A DNA stretch of 48,029 nt from Magnetospira sp. (GTDB lineage: Bacteria > Pseudomonadota > Alphaproteobacteria > Rhodospirillales > Magnetospiraceae): positions 1-48,029 of the forward strand of contig JANQIL010000126.1 of the NCBI GenBank assembly GCA_028282245.1. Reading direction: 5' to 3'. This document shows positions 40,668 through 48,029 of this stretch, one piece after another (the first letter of the stretch is position 1; each line of letters starts with the position of its first letter). The notes beneath the pieces are model-generated. The model ran no database searches, was not told where the DNA came from, and worked only from the letters and a program-made list of their open reading frames with translations. The position numbers were made by a program, and so were the translations under genes.

Positions 40668-42049
40668 CGCGCCGGCCCTCCCCTGGCGTGCCAGGGCGCC
40701 GGACGCCGCACCGCCGGCCAGATCGGACTTTCGATGGTCAGGGCGATCTGGCGCGCCAGTTCGACCATGCCGGGATAGCCGGCATAGGCGTATTCCCGTT
40801 CCTGATTGATGTGCAGGAACGGCAACCGGGCCTTCAGCGCCGTGTACATGTTGCGGCCACCGGCGATCAGGATGTCGACCCCCCGTTCGGCGCACAGGTC
40901 GAGCATCTTGCGTGGGTTGCCGTCCTCGATCATCGTCGCGTCGTCGCCCATCAGATCGCGGATGCGCGCCTTGTCGTCCAGGGTCGATTTGCGGGTGCCG
41001 GTGGCGACCACCTCCATGCCGAGCCCCTGCAGGGCGGCGACAACCGACCACGACTTCACGCCGCCGGTATAGAGCAGCGCCCGCTTGCCGGCCAATCGCG
41101 CGCGCCAGGGCGCCAGATCGGTCTCCAGTTTCGCCTCCTCGCGGGCGATCACCCGCTCGGCGCGTTCGGCCAGATCCGGATCGCCGATAACGCGCGCGAA
41201 CCCGCGGAGCGCCCGCGAGACGTCGGCGCCGCCGTAGAACGATCCCTCGAACCACGGCACGCCCCAGGTTTCCTCCAGCTTGCGGGCAACGTTGATCATC
41301 GCCTTGGAACACACCATCATGAGGGCCTCGGCGCGGTGCATGCCTTGCACCTCGGCAAACCGGGAATCGCCGGACAGGGTGCCCAGCACCCGCAGCCCCA
41401 GCTCGTCGAACAGCGGCAGCATGTGCCAGAGTTCGCCCGCGATGTTGAATTCGCCGACCAGGGCGATGTCGTGCACGCGCCCGCCGTCGGGCGACACCGC
41501 CGGCGCCGGCTCGCGAGTGCCGATCACGTGCTTGACCATGGCCTCCCCGGCGATCCGGTTGCCCAGGTTCTTGGTGCCGTAGAAGCCGGCCGCGTCGATG
41601 GGCACCACGCGGGTCCCGAACCTCGCCTCGGCCGCCTTGCAGACCGCCTCCAGGTCGTCGCCGATCAGCGCCGGAACGCAGGTGTTGTAGACGAACACGG
41701 CGGCCGGGGCGTAGGTGCCGATGGCCTGGCCGATGGCGTGAAACAGGCGCTTCTCGCCGCGCCCCATGATCACGTCCTGCTCGGTCAGGTCGGTCGTCAT
41801 GCCGATCCGGTAGAGGGCGCGGCCCGACGCGCGGGCGCCCCGGTTGTCCCAAGAGGACCCGGAGCAGGCGATCGGGCCGTGCACGACATGCGCCACGTCG
41901 GATATCGGCAGCAGGGCGATCTGCGCCCCGTCGAACGAACAGCCGCCGGCCGTCGCCCCGGGTTTCAGGCGGGCGCAGCCGGATTTTTCCTTGTCGTTGT
42001 GGGCACAGGCCGGCTCGTCCAGCAGTGCCGCGATATCCTTGGCCTTCAT
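40664..42049 (-). CDS. nifE: FeMo-cofactor scaffold subunit NifE
   Basis: A 461-residue Nif[36 protein letters not shown] and [17 protein letters not shown] give the Cys ligands expected for the scaffold. [18 protein letters not shown] and [18 protein letters not shown] are later family blocks. The ATG at 42049 has GGGGAGG upstream; a 15-codon upstream extension would start inside the promoter. It is the first gene of the operon behind the sigma-54 promoter at 42091-42105. Ends coupled to nifN. Confidence 0.96.
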   Translation of the reverse strand: MKAKDIAALLDEPACAHNDKEKSGCARLKPGATAGGCSFDGAQIALLPISDVAHVVHGPIACSGSSWDNRGARASGRALYRIGMTTDLTEQDVIMGRGEKRLFHAIGQAIGTYAPAAVFVYNTCVPALIGDDLEAVCKAAEARFGTRVVPIDAAGFYGTKNLGNRIAGEAMVKHVIGTREPAPAVSPDGGRVHDIALVGEFNIAGELWHMLPLFDELGLRVLGTLSGDSRFAEVQGMHRAEALMMVCSKAMINVARKLEETWGVPWFEGSFYGGADVSRALRGFARVIGDPDLAERAERVIAREEAKLETDLAPWRARLAGKRALLYTGGVKSWSVVAALQGLGMEVVATGTRKSTLDDKARIRDLMGDDATMIEDGNPRKMLDLCAERGVDILIAGGRNMYTALKARLPFLHINQEREYAYAGYPGMVELARQIALTIESPIWPAVRRPAPWHARGGPAR

Positions 42050-42090
42050 GTCGCCTCCCCGTGATGACTCCGTCCACGACCACTTCCCAA

Positions 42091-42105
42091 GCAACCCTCG
42101 TGCCA
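42091..42105 (-). promoter_or_regulatory. Sigma-54 (-24/-12) promoter of the nifENX operon
   Basis: On the minus strand it reads TGGCACG-AGGG-TTGC, a perfect consensus with the correct spacing. Transcription would begin near 42079, 30 bases before the nifE ATG. An AATCAA core on the minus strand (42118-42123) is a weak IHF candidate. Confidence 0.9.
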
Positions 42106-42149
42106 GGGCCTTGGATATTGATTTTCATGAATTTTTGGCATTGTCGGTA

Positions 42150-42165
42150 TGTCGCGAACCCGACA
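42150..42165. promoter_or_regulatory. NifA upstream activator site for nifENX
   Basis: TGT-N10-ACA, extended to TGTCG-CGAACC-CGACA, the same five-base arms as the site at 37891-37906. It is centred about 78 bases upstream of the predicted start. It falls 11 bases before the end of the preceding gene at 42177. Confidence 0.85.
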
Positions 42166-42176
42166 AGGGCGTCGGA

Positions 42177-42563
42177 TCACCGGTGGCCGGAGACGCGATC
42201 GACGACGGCGCAGATCAGGCGCTGGAACGGTCGCGCCCTGGGCGGCGGCAGGGTTTCGGCCAGATAGGCGGCGACGGCGCGCGCCGGATCGGTCTCGGCC
42301 GTCATCGCGGCCCGGATGCCCAGCCGCTCCATGTGGCGGGCAAACCCGTCGCCGCAATGGGAGGCGATCAGAACCTCGACACCGGGCAGCGGCGTCGGAT
42401 CGCCATCCTTGTGATGATGAAACACCTGTTCGCGGTCGAGTTCGATCCGCGACACCTCGATCGGCTCGTGGCCCGGCCCCGCCTCGAAGATCAGCCAGCG
42501 GCGAGCCCGCCCGGCATGGCCGGTGACCTGGACGAAATCGCCGCTGGCGACCGCGATCCTCAC
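42177..42563 (-). CDS. NifX/NafY-family dinitrogenase cofactor-binding protein
   Basis: A 128-residue protein of the NifX/NifB C-terminal-domain family. It begins VRIAVASGDFVQVTGHAGRA, continues with WLIFEAGPG, HHHKDGDPTPL and VEVLIASHCGDGFARHMERL, and ends with a helix. The start is GTG at 42561-42563, overlapping the TGA of the upstream gene by two bases. It probably binds FeMo-co or NifB-co like other small members. It is the last gene of the nifHDK operon, before the nifE promoter. The HHH cluster after the first strand region is unusual. Confidence 0.8.
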   Translation of the reverse strand: MRIAVASGDFVQVTGHAGRARRWLIFEAGPGHEPIEVSRIELDREQVFHHHKDGDPTPLPGVEVLIASHCGDGFARHMERLGIRAAMTAETDPARAVAAYLAETLPPPRARPFQRLICAVVDRVSGHR

Positions 42564-43501
42564 AGCGCGTAGGGCTCCCGGCCCCAGTTTCTCAGCACCG
42601 CCAGATCCTTGGCCGGCAGGTAGGCATAGGCGCCCATCTGGTCCTCCAGCACCGACTCGGCGATGCGGTGCGAGACGCCGTGCCCCGCCACCATCTGGAA
42701 ATACCAGGCCATCGGATAGCCGGCCGCCCGGTCGTGGGCATGGATGAGGCGCGCCAGATCGCCGCCACGCGGCCGCGCGACGCCGTCCAGGCGGCCGAGG
42801 TCCTCGGCGCGCGGGCGCGGCTCCACGTGAAACCGGGGCTCGCCGAACCGATCGGTGTAGGGAACCAGGGTGAACACCCAATGCTCGTGCAGGCGGGCCG
42901 CCCCGCCGGCCGTGCTGGCGATCCAGTCGGTCAGGAAGCGGCGAAACCGGGCATCGCCGCAGAACCGCGACGCCGCGTCCTCCAGGCAGGGCGAGAAGTC
43001 GGTCACCCGGCGCAGTTCATAGCGCGGCACGCCGACCAGCGCCGGGTCCAGCCGTTCGCCGCCCAGGGGATCGATGAGATCCTCCAGGTCGTCGGGAGGG
43101 TTGTCGGGGTCGATCAGCGGGCGGTCGAGCCGTTCCTCGATCTCGTCGACCTCCAACTGCACGAAGTCCAGCGGCCGGTCGCCGGATGGCGCCATCAGGT
43201 AATGGGTCCGACCGCACAGGCGGGTCGCGAGGTACCCGTCGTCGGCATGCGCGGCGACGATCTCCGCCGCGCCACCACACGCCTCCGCCCAATCGCGCAA
43301 CTGCCAGGCGATTCGCTCCCCGTCCGGGCCGAGGACGCCGCCGATGCGATACCAACCCCGACGGGTCGCCGCCACCTCGAAGGCGAGACCGGGCATCGCC
43401 CGGGCGACGGTTTCCAGCAGGCCGCGATGGCGGGCCGACGGCGTCGCGGCGGCCACCGCCTCGGCGACCCGCCCGGTCATCGTCGGCGCCGTCCCGATCA
43501 T
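42560..43501 (-). CDS. Uncharacterised nif-operon protein, 313 residues
   Basis: A 313-residue protein I do not recognise. It has no signal peptide or membrane helix. Residues about 10-100 include GLAFEVAATRRGWYRIG and a Cys-containing region (ACGG, RLCGRTHYL). An acidic stretch near 135-165 (DEIEERLDRPLIDPDNPPDD) follows. The C-terminal third has GVSHRIAESVLEDQMGAYAY and ends NWGREPYAL. Its ATG overlaps the nifY stop as ATGA and its stop overlaps the GTG of the NifX-family gene, so it is translated with cofactor-handling proteins. A role in FeMo-co delivery or MoFe maturation is inferred from context only. Confidence 0.75.
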   Translation of the reverse strand: MIGTAPTMTGRVAEAVAAATPSARHRGLLETVARAMPGLAFEVAATRRGWYRIGGVLGPDGERIAWQLRDWAEACGGAAEIVAAHADDGYLATRLCGRTHYLMAPSGDRPLDFVQLEVDEIEERLDRPLIDPDNPPDDLEDLIDPLGGERLDPALVGVPRYELRRVTDFSPCLEDAASRFCGDARFRRFLTDWIASTAGGAARLHEHWVFTLVPYTDRFGEPRFHVEPRPRAEDLGRLDGVARPRGGDLARLIHAHDRAAGYPMAWYFQMVAGHGVSHRIAESVLEDQMGAYAYLPAKDLAVLRNWGREPYAL

Positions 43502-44199
43502 GCGTCCCCGCTCACCGCGAACCGGACCCGACGCTCCGGGGCCCGCCCCATCACCTTGGCCAGCCAGGGCGGCGGCGCGGTGGCGAGCACGGCCCCCAGG
43601 CCGGACGCCAGATCGCGCGCCGGGCCGCCGGCCGGACGCTTGATCGGGTGAATGTCGCGGCGCACCACCTGGGCGGCCGGCGGACCGCCGATGGAGATCA
43701 CGAACAGCACCTGGCAGTCGGCGATTAGATCGGCCCGCGCCGCGCTGTTGTCGGCGCCGGACGCCGTGACGGCCGGTCGCAGATCGATCAGCCGGGTTTC
43801 CTCCGCCGACACCTGATAGATCAGGAAGCGGGCGCAGGACCCGAAATGGCCGTCCATGGCCTCGCCGGTGTTGGAGGCGCAGGCGACCCGGATCGAGCCC
43901 GGCATGTCACCCTCGGCATAGAAGACAGGCTCGGGAATCAGCGGATCCTCCGCGTCACCCATTCCCTTGAGGATCCGCAGGGCCAGATCGATCTCCGCCC
44001 TGGTCGCCTCGATCGCCCCGCCGCCCAGCACCGCCCTCAGGTCCCTGGGGCGCAGATTCTGGATGTCCCGCTCGGACGGCGGCAGGCCGACCATGCGCTC
44101 GACCAGCCCCAGCATGCGGGGCGGCGTGGTGTCGGGCAGGGCGCGCGCCGCCAGGGCGATGCGCAGGGCCATCTCGCGACTCAAGGGGATATCCGGCAT
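43498..44199 (-). CDS. nifY: NifY/NafY-type FeMo-cofactor insertase protein
   Basis: A 233-residue two-domain protein. The N-terminal helical domain (MALRIALAARALPD, LVERMVGLPPSERDIQNL) matches the NafY apo-dinitrogenase-binding domain. The C-terminal NifX-like domain (IRVACASNTGEAMDGHFGS, CQVLFVISIGGPPAAQVV) binds the cofactor. It holds the cofactor-free MoFe protein open until FeMo-co is inserted. The ATG at 44199 has CAGGAGAG upstream. It lies 62 bases after the ferredoxin gene and is coupled to the next gene. Length is as expected. Confidence 0.87.
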   Translation of the reverse strand: MPDIPLSREMALRIALAARALPDTTPPRMLGLVERMVGLPPSERDIQNLRPRDLRAVLGGGAIEATRAEIDLALRILKGMGDAEDPLIPEPVFYAEGDMPGSIRVACASNTGEAMDGHFGSCARFLIYQVSAEETRLIDLRPAVTASGADNSAARADLIADCQVLFVISIGGPPAAQVVRRDIHPIKRPAGGPARDLASGLGAVLATAPPPWLAKVMGRAPERRVRFAVSGDA

Positions 44200-44261
44200 G
44201 ATTCTCTCCTGGTCGGTCGCGGCCGAGGGCGGCGGCATGGCGCCCCGCCCCCCGCGCGCGG

Positions 44262-44459
44262 TCAATCGGCGAAGACGATGCAATCGTCCTCCATGCACAC
44301 CTCGATGCATTTCGGCTCGTCCGCCTCGCCCTCGCATTCGGTGCAGGTATCGGCGTTGACCTTGAACAGGCCCTTGTAGGGCACGATCGAGTTGGTCGGG
44401 CAGACGGGCTCGCAGTCGGCGCAGGCGGTACAGTTCTCGGCAACGATGGTCACGGCCAT
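44262..44459 (-). CDS. fdxN: 2[4Fe-4S] ferredoxin, FdxN-like
   Basis: A 65-residue ferredoxin. The first cluster motif is CTACADCEPVCP; the second is CTECEGEADEPKCIEVC, with the longer C-x2-C-x8-C spacing of FdxN-type ferredoxins linked to nitrogen fixation. It probably donates electrons to NifH. Start ATG at 44459. It lies between nifT and nifY. Normal length. Confidence 0.93.
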   Translation of the reverse strand: MAVTIVAENCTACADCEPVCPTNSIVPYKGLFKVNADTCTECEGEADEPKCIEVCMEDDCIVFAD

Positions 44460-44487
44460 CGGGCGGTCTCCCGTTCTTGTGGCGCTC

Positions 44488-44700
44488 TCAGGCGCGCTTG
44501 AAACGCAGGGTGGTCGGAAACGCGGGCGGCGGGCTGACCGGGTCGACGTACCATTTCGTTCCGTCGGCCAGTTCGACCGTGCCGCCCCAGGCGGTTTCGG
44601 TGTCCGTTTCCACGGACTTCACGGTTTCCTCCAGATCCTTCTTGGCGACATAAAACAGAAGATCGCCGTTCGGGTTCTTGCGGAGCATCACGTTGGGCAT
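44488..44700 (-). CDS. nifT: NifT/FixU family protein
   Basis: A 70-residue NifT. MPNVMLRKNPNGDLLFYVAK and GGTVELADGTKWYVD are the family signature. Its role in nitrogenase maturation is not defined. The ATG at 44700 is chosen by alignment to the family; the 17 codons before it are poor. The 72-base spacer to nifK contains a 12-base palindrome at 44728-44739 that could form a hairpin. It lies directly after nifK, as is common. Confidence 0.93.
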   Translation of the reverse strand: MPNVMLRKNPNGDLLFYVAKKDLEETVKSVETDTETAWGGTVELADGTKWYVDPVSPPPAFPTTLRFKRA

Positions 44701-44772
44701 GTCTCGACTCTCCCCCATGCGGGCCGCGCGGCGCGCCGCCCCCATCCGCAACCGGACGGAGACGGCGTGGCC

Positions 44773-46344
44773 TCAGCGCACCAGATCGTAATTGAAGTCG
44801 GTCACGCCCATCTCGCGTGTCTCCTCGTCGAGCCGTTCGAGAACCGCGTTGACCAGGGTGGTCAGAATCTGCATCGCGCCCTCGTAGCCGAGGGTGGTCT
44901 GGCGGTGCAGGTGGTGGCGGTCGAAGATCGGGAAGCCGATGCGGATCAGCGGCACCTCGAACGCCTTGCCCTTGTGCAGCGTGTCGCGCTGAATGAACTT
45001 GCCGTAGGAGTTGCCGATCATGAAATCGGGCTTGTCGGTGAAGCACAGCGAGCGCATGTGCCACAGGTCCCGCGACATATGAACCGTGGCGTTCCGCCCA
45101 TAGGGATTGTCGGCGCAGATCTTCTCGACCGTCTTCTTCCACCGCTTGTTGGCGCTGTGGCACAGGATGTGGGTCGGTTCGGCGCCCAGTTCGAGCAGGA
45201 ACCTCGTCATCCCGAGCACGAAGTCGGCATCCCCCCACAGAGCGAAGGTCTTGCCGTGCAGCCAGGCGTGGCTGTCGGTCATCATGTCGACGAGCCGGCC
45301 GCGCTCCTTGGTCAGGCTGTCGGGGATCGGCTTGCCGGTCAGTTCCGAGACCTTCATCAGGAAGGCGTCGGTCGCCTCCAGGCCCATCGGAATGGCGACG
45401 TCGGTGGCCGGGTGGTGCCAGGTGGTCTTGACGTACTTGCGCGTCTTGGCCAGCTGCCACGGCTGTAGCAGCAGGGTGTCGACGGCGTTCGGCGCGTCCT
45501 TGACCTCGTCGATGCCGGTGCCGCCGTCGTACATCCGGTACGCGCCGTCGGCCGGGGTATCCAGGACCTCGGAGGGATCGCACAGCAGGCTGTAGTCGAC
45601 GTCCATCTCCCGCATCATGCGATGGATCACCCGGTAGTTGCCGAGATAGGTCTCGAAACCCGGCACGATATTGATCTTGCCGTTCGAGCCGACCTCCTTG
45701 TCCTCCATGCTGTTGAGCGTGAAATAGCGGATCACGCCCTCGAACATGTTGTCCCAGCCGGTGGTGTGCGAGCCGACGAAGGACGGCGTGTGGGCGAACG
45801 GGGTCGGAAAATCGGTCTCGATGTGGCCTTCCTTCTTGGCATTGCCGATGAAGGCGTTGAGGTCGTCGCCGATGACCTCCGCCATGCAGGTGGTGGAGAC
45901 GGCGATCATCTCCGGCTTGTAGAGCGCCTTGGCGTTCTTCAGGCCCTCGAACATGTTCTTCTGGCCGCCGAACACCGCCGCGTCCTCGATCATGGAATCG
46001 GAGACGCAGGCCACCGGTTCCTTGAAGTGGCGGTTGAAATAGGTCCGGAAATAGGCCACGCAGCCCTGCGAGCCGTGCACGTAGGGCAGGGTCTTCTCGA
46101 ATCCGAGCGAACAGAGCACCGCGCCCAGCGGCTGGCAGGCCTTGGCCGGATTGACGGTCAACGCCTCGCGCTGGAAATTCAACTCCTGGTATTCGGCCGA
46201 GGTCGTCCACTCGAAGGTCTTGTCGATCTTCTCCTGCGGGTGCGCCTCCTCGAACAGGTCCCGCTTGGACTCCAGGCTCTCCTTGTAGTCCTCGTCGCCG
46301 AACAACGGGTAGCAAGGCGCGATTTTCTCGATGGTCTGACTCAT
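44773..46344 (-). CDS. nifK: Nitrogenase MoFe protein beta subunit NifK
   Basis: A 523-residue NifK. The N-terminal region starts MSQTIEKIAPCYPLFGDEDY; P-cluster Cys are in NPAKACQPLGAVL, VHGSQGCVAYFRTYFNRHF and STTCMAEVIGDDLNAF. The C-terminal blocks include WGDADFVLGMTRFL and DFMIGNSYGKF. With NifD it forms the MoFe tetramer; beta supplies half of the P-cluster ligands. The ATG at 46344 has GGGAGGAGACAG upstream; a longer frame to 46479 enters nifD. Normal length. A 65-base spacer separates it from nifD. Confidence 0.98.
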   Translation of the reverse strand: MSQTIEKIAPCYPLFGDEDYKESLESKRDLFEEAHPQEKIDKTFEWTTSAEYQELNFQREALTVNPAKACQPLGAVLCSLGFEKTLPYVHGSQGCVAYFRTYFNRHFKEPVACVSDSMIEDAAVFGGQKNMFEGLKNAKALYKPEMIAVSTTCMAEVIGDDLNAFIGNAKKEGHIETDFPTPFAHTPSFVGSHTTGWDNMFEGVIRYFTLNSMEDKEVGSNGKINIVPGFETYLGNYRVIHRMMREMDVDYSLLCDPSEVLDTPADGAYRMYDGGTGIDEVKDAPNAVDTLLLQPWQLAKTRKYVKTTWHHPATDVAIPMGLEATDAFLMKVSELTGKPIPDSLTKERGRLVDMMTDSHAWLHGKTFALWGDADFVLGMTRFLLELGAEPTHILCHSANKRWKKTVEKICADNPYGRNATVHMSRDLWHMRSLCFTDKPDFMIGNSYGKFIQRDTLHKGKAFEVPLIRIGFPIFDRHHLHRQTTLGYEGAMQILTTLVNAVLERLDEETREMGVTDFNYDLVR

Positions 46345-46409
46345 GGTCTGTCTCCTCCCGCGCCACCCATCCGTGGACAAACGGGATCGAAGTGAAACGA
46401 AATCATCGG

Positions 46410-47888
46410 TTACTCGGCGGCCACGGCCGCGCCGTCTTGAGTCGCCTTGAGCCACGGCGGCGTAATCTTGTCCCAGCACGGATTGTTGATGGTCATGTCC
46501 ATGTCGCGGGCAAAGATCGCGAACCCGTCGTAACCGTGATAGGGGCCGGAGTAGTCCCAGGAATGCATTTGCCGGAACGGCACGCCCATCTTCTGGAAGA
46601 TGTACTTCTCCTTGATGCCGGACCCGATCAGGTCGGGACGCACCTTCCTCACGAATTCCTCGAACTCGTAGCCGGTCACGTCGTCGTAGATCAGGGTGGC
46701 GCCGCCCATCTCCTGGAGGGTGCGGTCGTAGTCGTCGTTGTGGGCGAACTCGTAGCCGGTGCCGACCACCTCCATGCCGAGATCCTCGTAGGCGCCGACG
46801 ATGTGGCGGGGCCTGAGGCCGCCAACGTAGAGCATGACCCTCCGGCCCTCGAGGCGCGGCCGATACTTGGCGATCACCGCGTCGAACTCGGGCCGGTACT
46901 TCTCGATCACCCGCTCGGCGCCCTCCTTGATCCGATCATCGAACCGTTCGGCGATGGCGCGCAGGGACTCGGCGATCTTGGTCGGGCCGAAGAAGTTGTA
47001 TTCCATCCAAGGGATGCCGTACTTCTCCTCCATGTGGCGCGAAATGTAGTTCATCGACCGGTAGCAGTGCAGCAGGTTCAGCCTGGCCTTCGGGGTGAGT
47101 TCCATTTCCGAGAGGGTGCCGTCGCCGGACCATTGGGCGATGACCCGCAAACCCATCTCCTCCAGCAGGATGCGCGAGGCCCAGGCATCGCCGCCGATGT
47201 TGTAGTCGCCGATGATGGTGACGTCGTAGGGGGTCGAGGCGAAGCCGTCGTCGTTGTCCCGGTTGTGCAGCACCCAGTCCCGCACCGAATCGTTGGCGAT
47301 GTGGTGGCCGAGCGACTGCGACACGCCCCGGAATCCCTCGCAGCGCACCGGCACCACCGGCTTGCCGGTGTCGGCGTGCTTCTTCTTGGACACCGCCTCG
47401 ATGTCGTCGCCGATCAGTCCGATCGGACATTCCGACTGCACGGTGATCCCCTTGTTGAGGGGGAACAGGGTCTCGATCTCGTCGATCAGCTTGTCCAGCT
47501 TCTTGTCGCCGCCGAACACGATGTCCTTTTCCTGGAAATCGGAGGTGAAGTTCATGGTTCCGAAGGTATTCACCCCGGTGGCGCCCACGTAGTAGTTGCG
47601 GCGCCCGGCGCGCGAATACTGGCCACAGCCGACCGGACCGTGCGAGATGTGAACCATGTCCTTGACCGGTCCCCAGACCACGCCCTTGGATCCGGCATAG
47701 GCGCAGCCACGGATGGTCATCACGCCGGGCAGCGACTTGCGGTTGGAGGTAATGCATTTCTTGGACTGCTCGACGGACGGGTCGTTGACCGTCAGGTGCT
47801 TGGCGCGATCCTTCCTCGCGGTTTCGGGATAGACCTCCAGGACCTCCTGGATGAGGGCCTCGGTCTGCTCTCGGGTCATGGTGCTCAT
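46410..47888 (-). CDS. nifD: Nitrogenase MoFe protein alpha subunit NifD
   Basis: A 492-residue NifD. P-cluster Cys are in [37 protein letters not shown] and [16 protein letters not shown]. The FeMo-co ligands are the Cys in [12 protein letters not shown] and the His in [16 protein letters not shown]. It binds FeMo-co and is the site of N2 reduction. GGAGAACGGCA precedes the ATG at 47888; an internal ATG three codons later is possible. Normal length. It is downstream of the nifH spacer hairpin and upstream of nifK. Confidence 0.98.
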   Translation of the reverse strand: MSTMTREQTEALIQEVLEVYPETARKDRAKHLTVNDPSVEQSKKCITSNRKSLPGVMTIRGCAYAGSKGVVWGPVKDMVHISHGPVGCGQYSRAGRRNYYVGATGVNTFGTMNFTSDFQEKDIVFGGDKKLDKLIDEIETLFPLNKGITVQSECPIGLIGDDIEAVSKKKHADTGKPVVPVRCEGFRGVSQSLGHHIANDSVRDWVLHNRDNDDGFASTPYDVTIIGDYNIGGDAWASRILLEEMGLRVIAQWSGDGTLSEMELTPKARLNLLHCYRSMNYISRHMEEKYGIPWMEYNFFGPTKIAESLRAIAERFDDRIKEGAERVIEKYRPEFDAVIAKYRPRLEGRRVMLYVGGLRPRHIVGAYEDLGMEVVGTGYEFAHNDDYDRTLQEMGGATLIYDDVTGYEFEEFVRKVRPDLIGSGIKEKYIFQKMGVPFRQMHSWDYSGPYHGYDGFAIFARDMDMTINNPCWDKITPPWLKATQDGAAVAAE

Positions 47889-47931
47889 TGCCGTTCTCCT
47901 GATGGTCGGGGTCCGGATCGCCTCGCCGCCC

Positions 47932-47985
47932 TAGTGGATCGGATCCAACGCTTGGTACCCAAGCTTTGGATCGGTCGATCCACTA
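47932..47985 (-). repeat. Long hairpin in the nifH-nifD spacer
   Basis: Nested perfect arms pair TAGTGGATCG (47932-47941) with CGATCCACTA (47976-47985), GATCCAA (47942-47948) with TTGGATC (47966-47972), and GCTTGG (47950-47955) with CCAAGC (47959-47964). Only a three-base bulge and one mismatch interrupt about 23 pairs. It lies 44 bases before the nifD ATG. In nif operons such hairpins protect or partly terminate the nifH message; nifH itself is expected beyond the right edge. No coding sequence of nifH was confirmed in 47986-48029. Confidence 0.75.
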
Positions 47986-48029
47986 AGCTATTGATCTGGT
48001 GGTTCGATTCAGCCAGCGGATGGGACTCA

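Noticed and set aside
40688-42064. 458-codon open frame on the plus strand
   Set aside because: It is the antisense of nifE and has no recognisable content.
40668-42128. Upstream extension of the nifN frame
   Set aside because: It reads an alternative frame of nifE; the ATG at 40667 matches the NifN family start and overlaps the nifE stop.
47986-48029. Possible 3' end of nifH at the right edge
   Set aside because: Three frames were read on the minus strand and none shows a recognisable NifH C-terminus; nifH probably ends at or beyond the edge.

Overview
The window is GC-rich, densely coded DNA from an alphaproteobacterium, most likely a Rhodospirillales-type free-living diazotroph. The evidence is a FlbD-controlled flagellar cluster, a molybdenum nitrogenase cluster of Azospirillum/Rhodospirillum type, a FlbD-compatible sigma-54 promoter and CtrA-like boxes. 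The genus cannot be fixed from the sequence. Several proteins (FliK, FlgD, FdxB) carry Asp-rich tracts, which would fit a marine or moderately halophilic lifestyle, but this is inference. Gaps between genes are all under 300 bases; no tRNA, rRNA, IS element or CRISPR array was seen.

Region 1 (1-17839) is a glycan synthesis and modification island. It holds two related glycosyltransferases (one cut by the window edge), a GT2-SPINDLY (GT41) fusion, several SAM methyltransferases, an SGNH-type membrane protein coupled to an unlisted 43-residue membrane peptide, a sulfotransferase-like protein, a TRAM-less methylthiotransferase-like radical SAM enzyme, a PhyH-type dioxygenase and a TPR-DUF268 protein. 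It ends in a tight six-gene operon (17839 down to 13254): RmlC-like epimerase, HddC-like nucleotidyltransferase, SDR, TylF-like methyltransferase and a two-subunit transketolase. That operon looks like a pathway for an unusual, possibly branched or two-carbon-extended, nucleotide sugar. Its position beside flagellar genes suggests flagellin or surface polysaccharide decoration.

Region 2 (about 17840-34573, plus strand) is a flagellar cluster: fliK, flgD, flgE, then fliF, fliG, fliH, fliN, motA, flbD, flhA, flhG, a second FliK-like gene and a degenerate QueF-like gene. A near-consensus sigma-54 promoter precedes fliK, and the sigma-54 activator FlbD is encoded in the same cluster. CtrA-like boxes lie upstream of fliK and fliF. 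FlgE is about twice the usual length and FlgD has an acidic repeat tail.

Region 3 (34479-48029, minus strand) is a nif cluster read toward the flagellar genes. From the right edge: a nifH-nifD spacer hairpin, nifD, nifK, nifT, a 2[4Fe-4S] ferredoxin, nifY, an unrecognised 313-residue protein and a small NifX-family protein. Then, behind a NifA/sigma-54 promoter, come nifE, nifN, nifX, a DUF269 gene and fdxB. Then, behind a second NifA/IHF/sigma-54 promoter, come an IscA-type carrier, nifV, nifW, nifZ and nifM. Together these encode the nitrogenase structural proteins, the FeMo-cofactor scaffold and carriers, homocitrate synthesis, electron carriers and maturation factors. nifH should lie just beyond the right edge; nifB, nifU and nifS are not in the window. 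The last nif gene overlaps the end of the flagellar cluster tail to tail by 95 bases.
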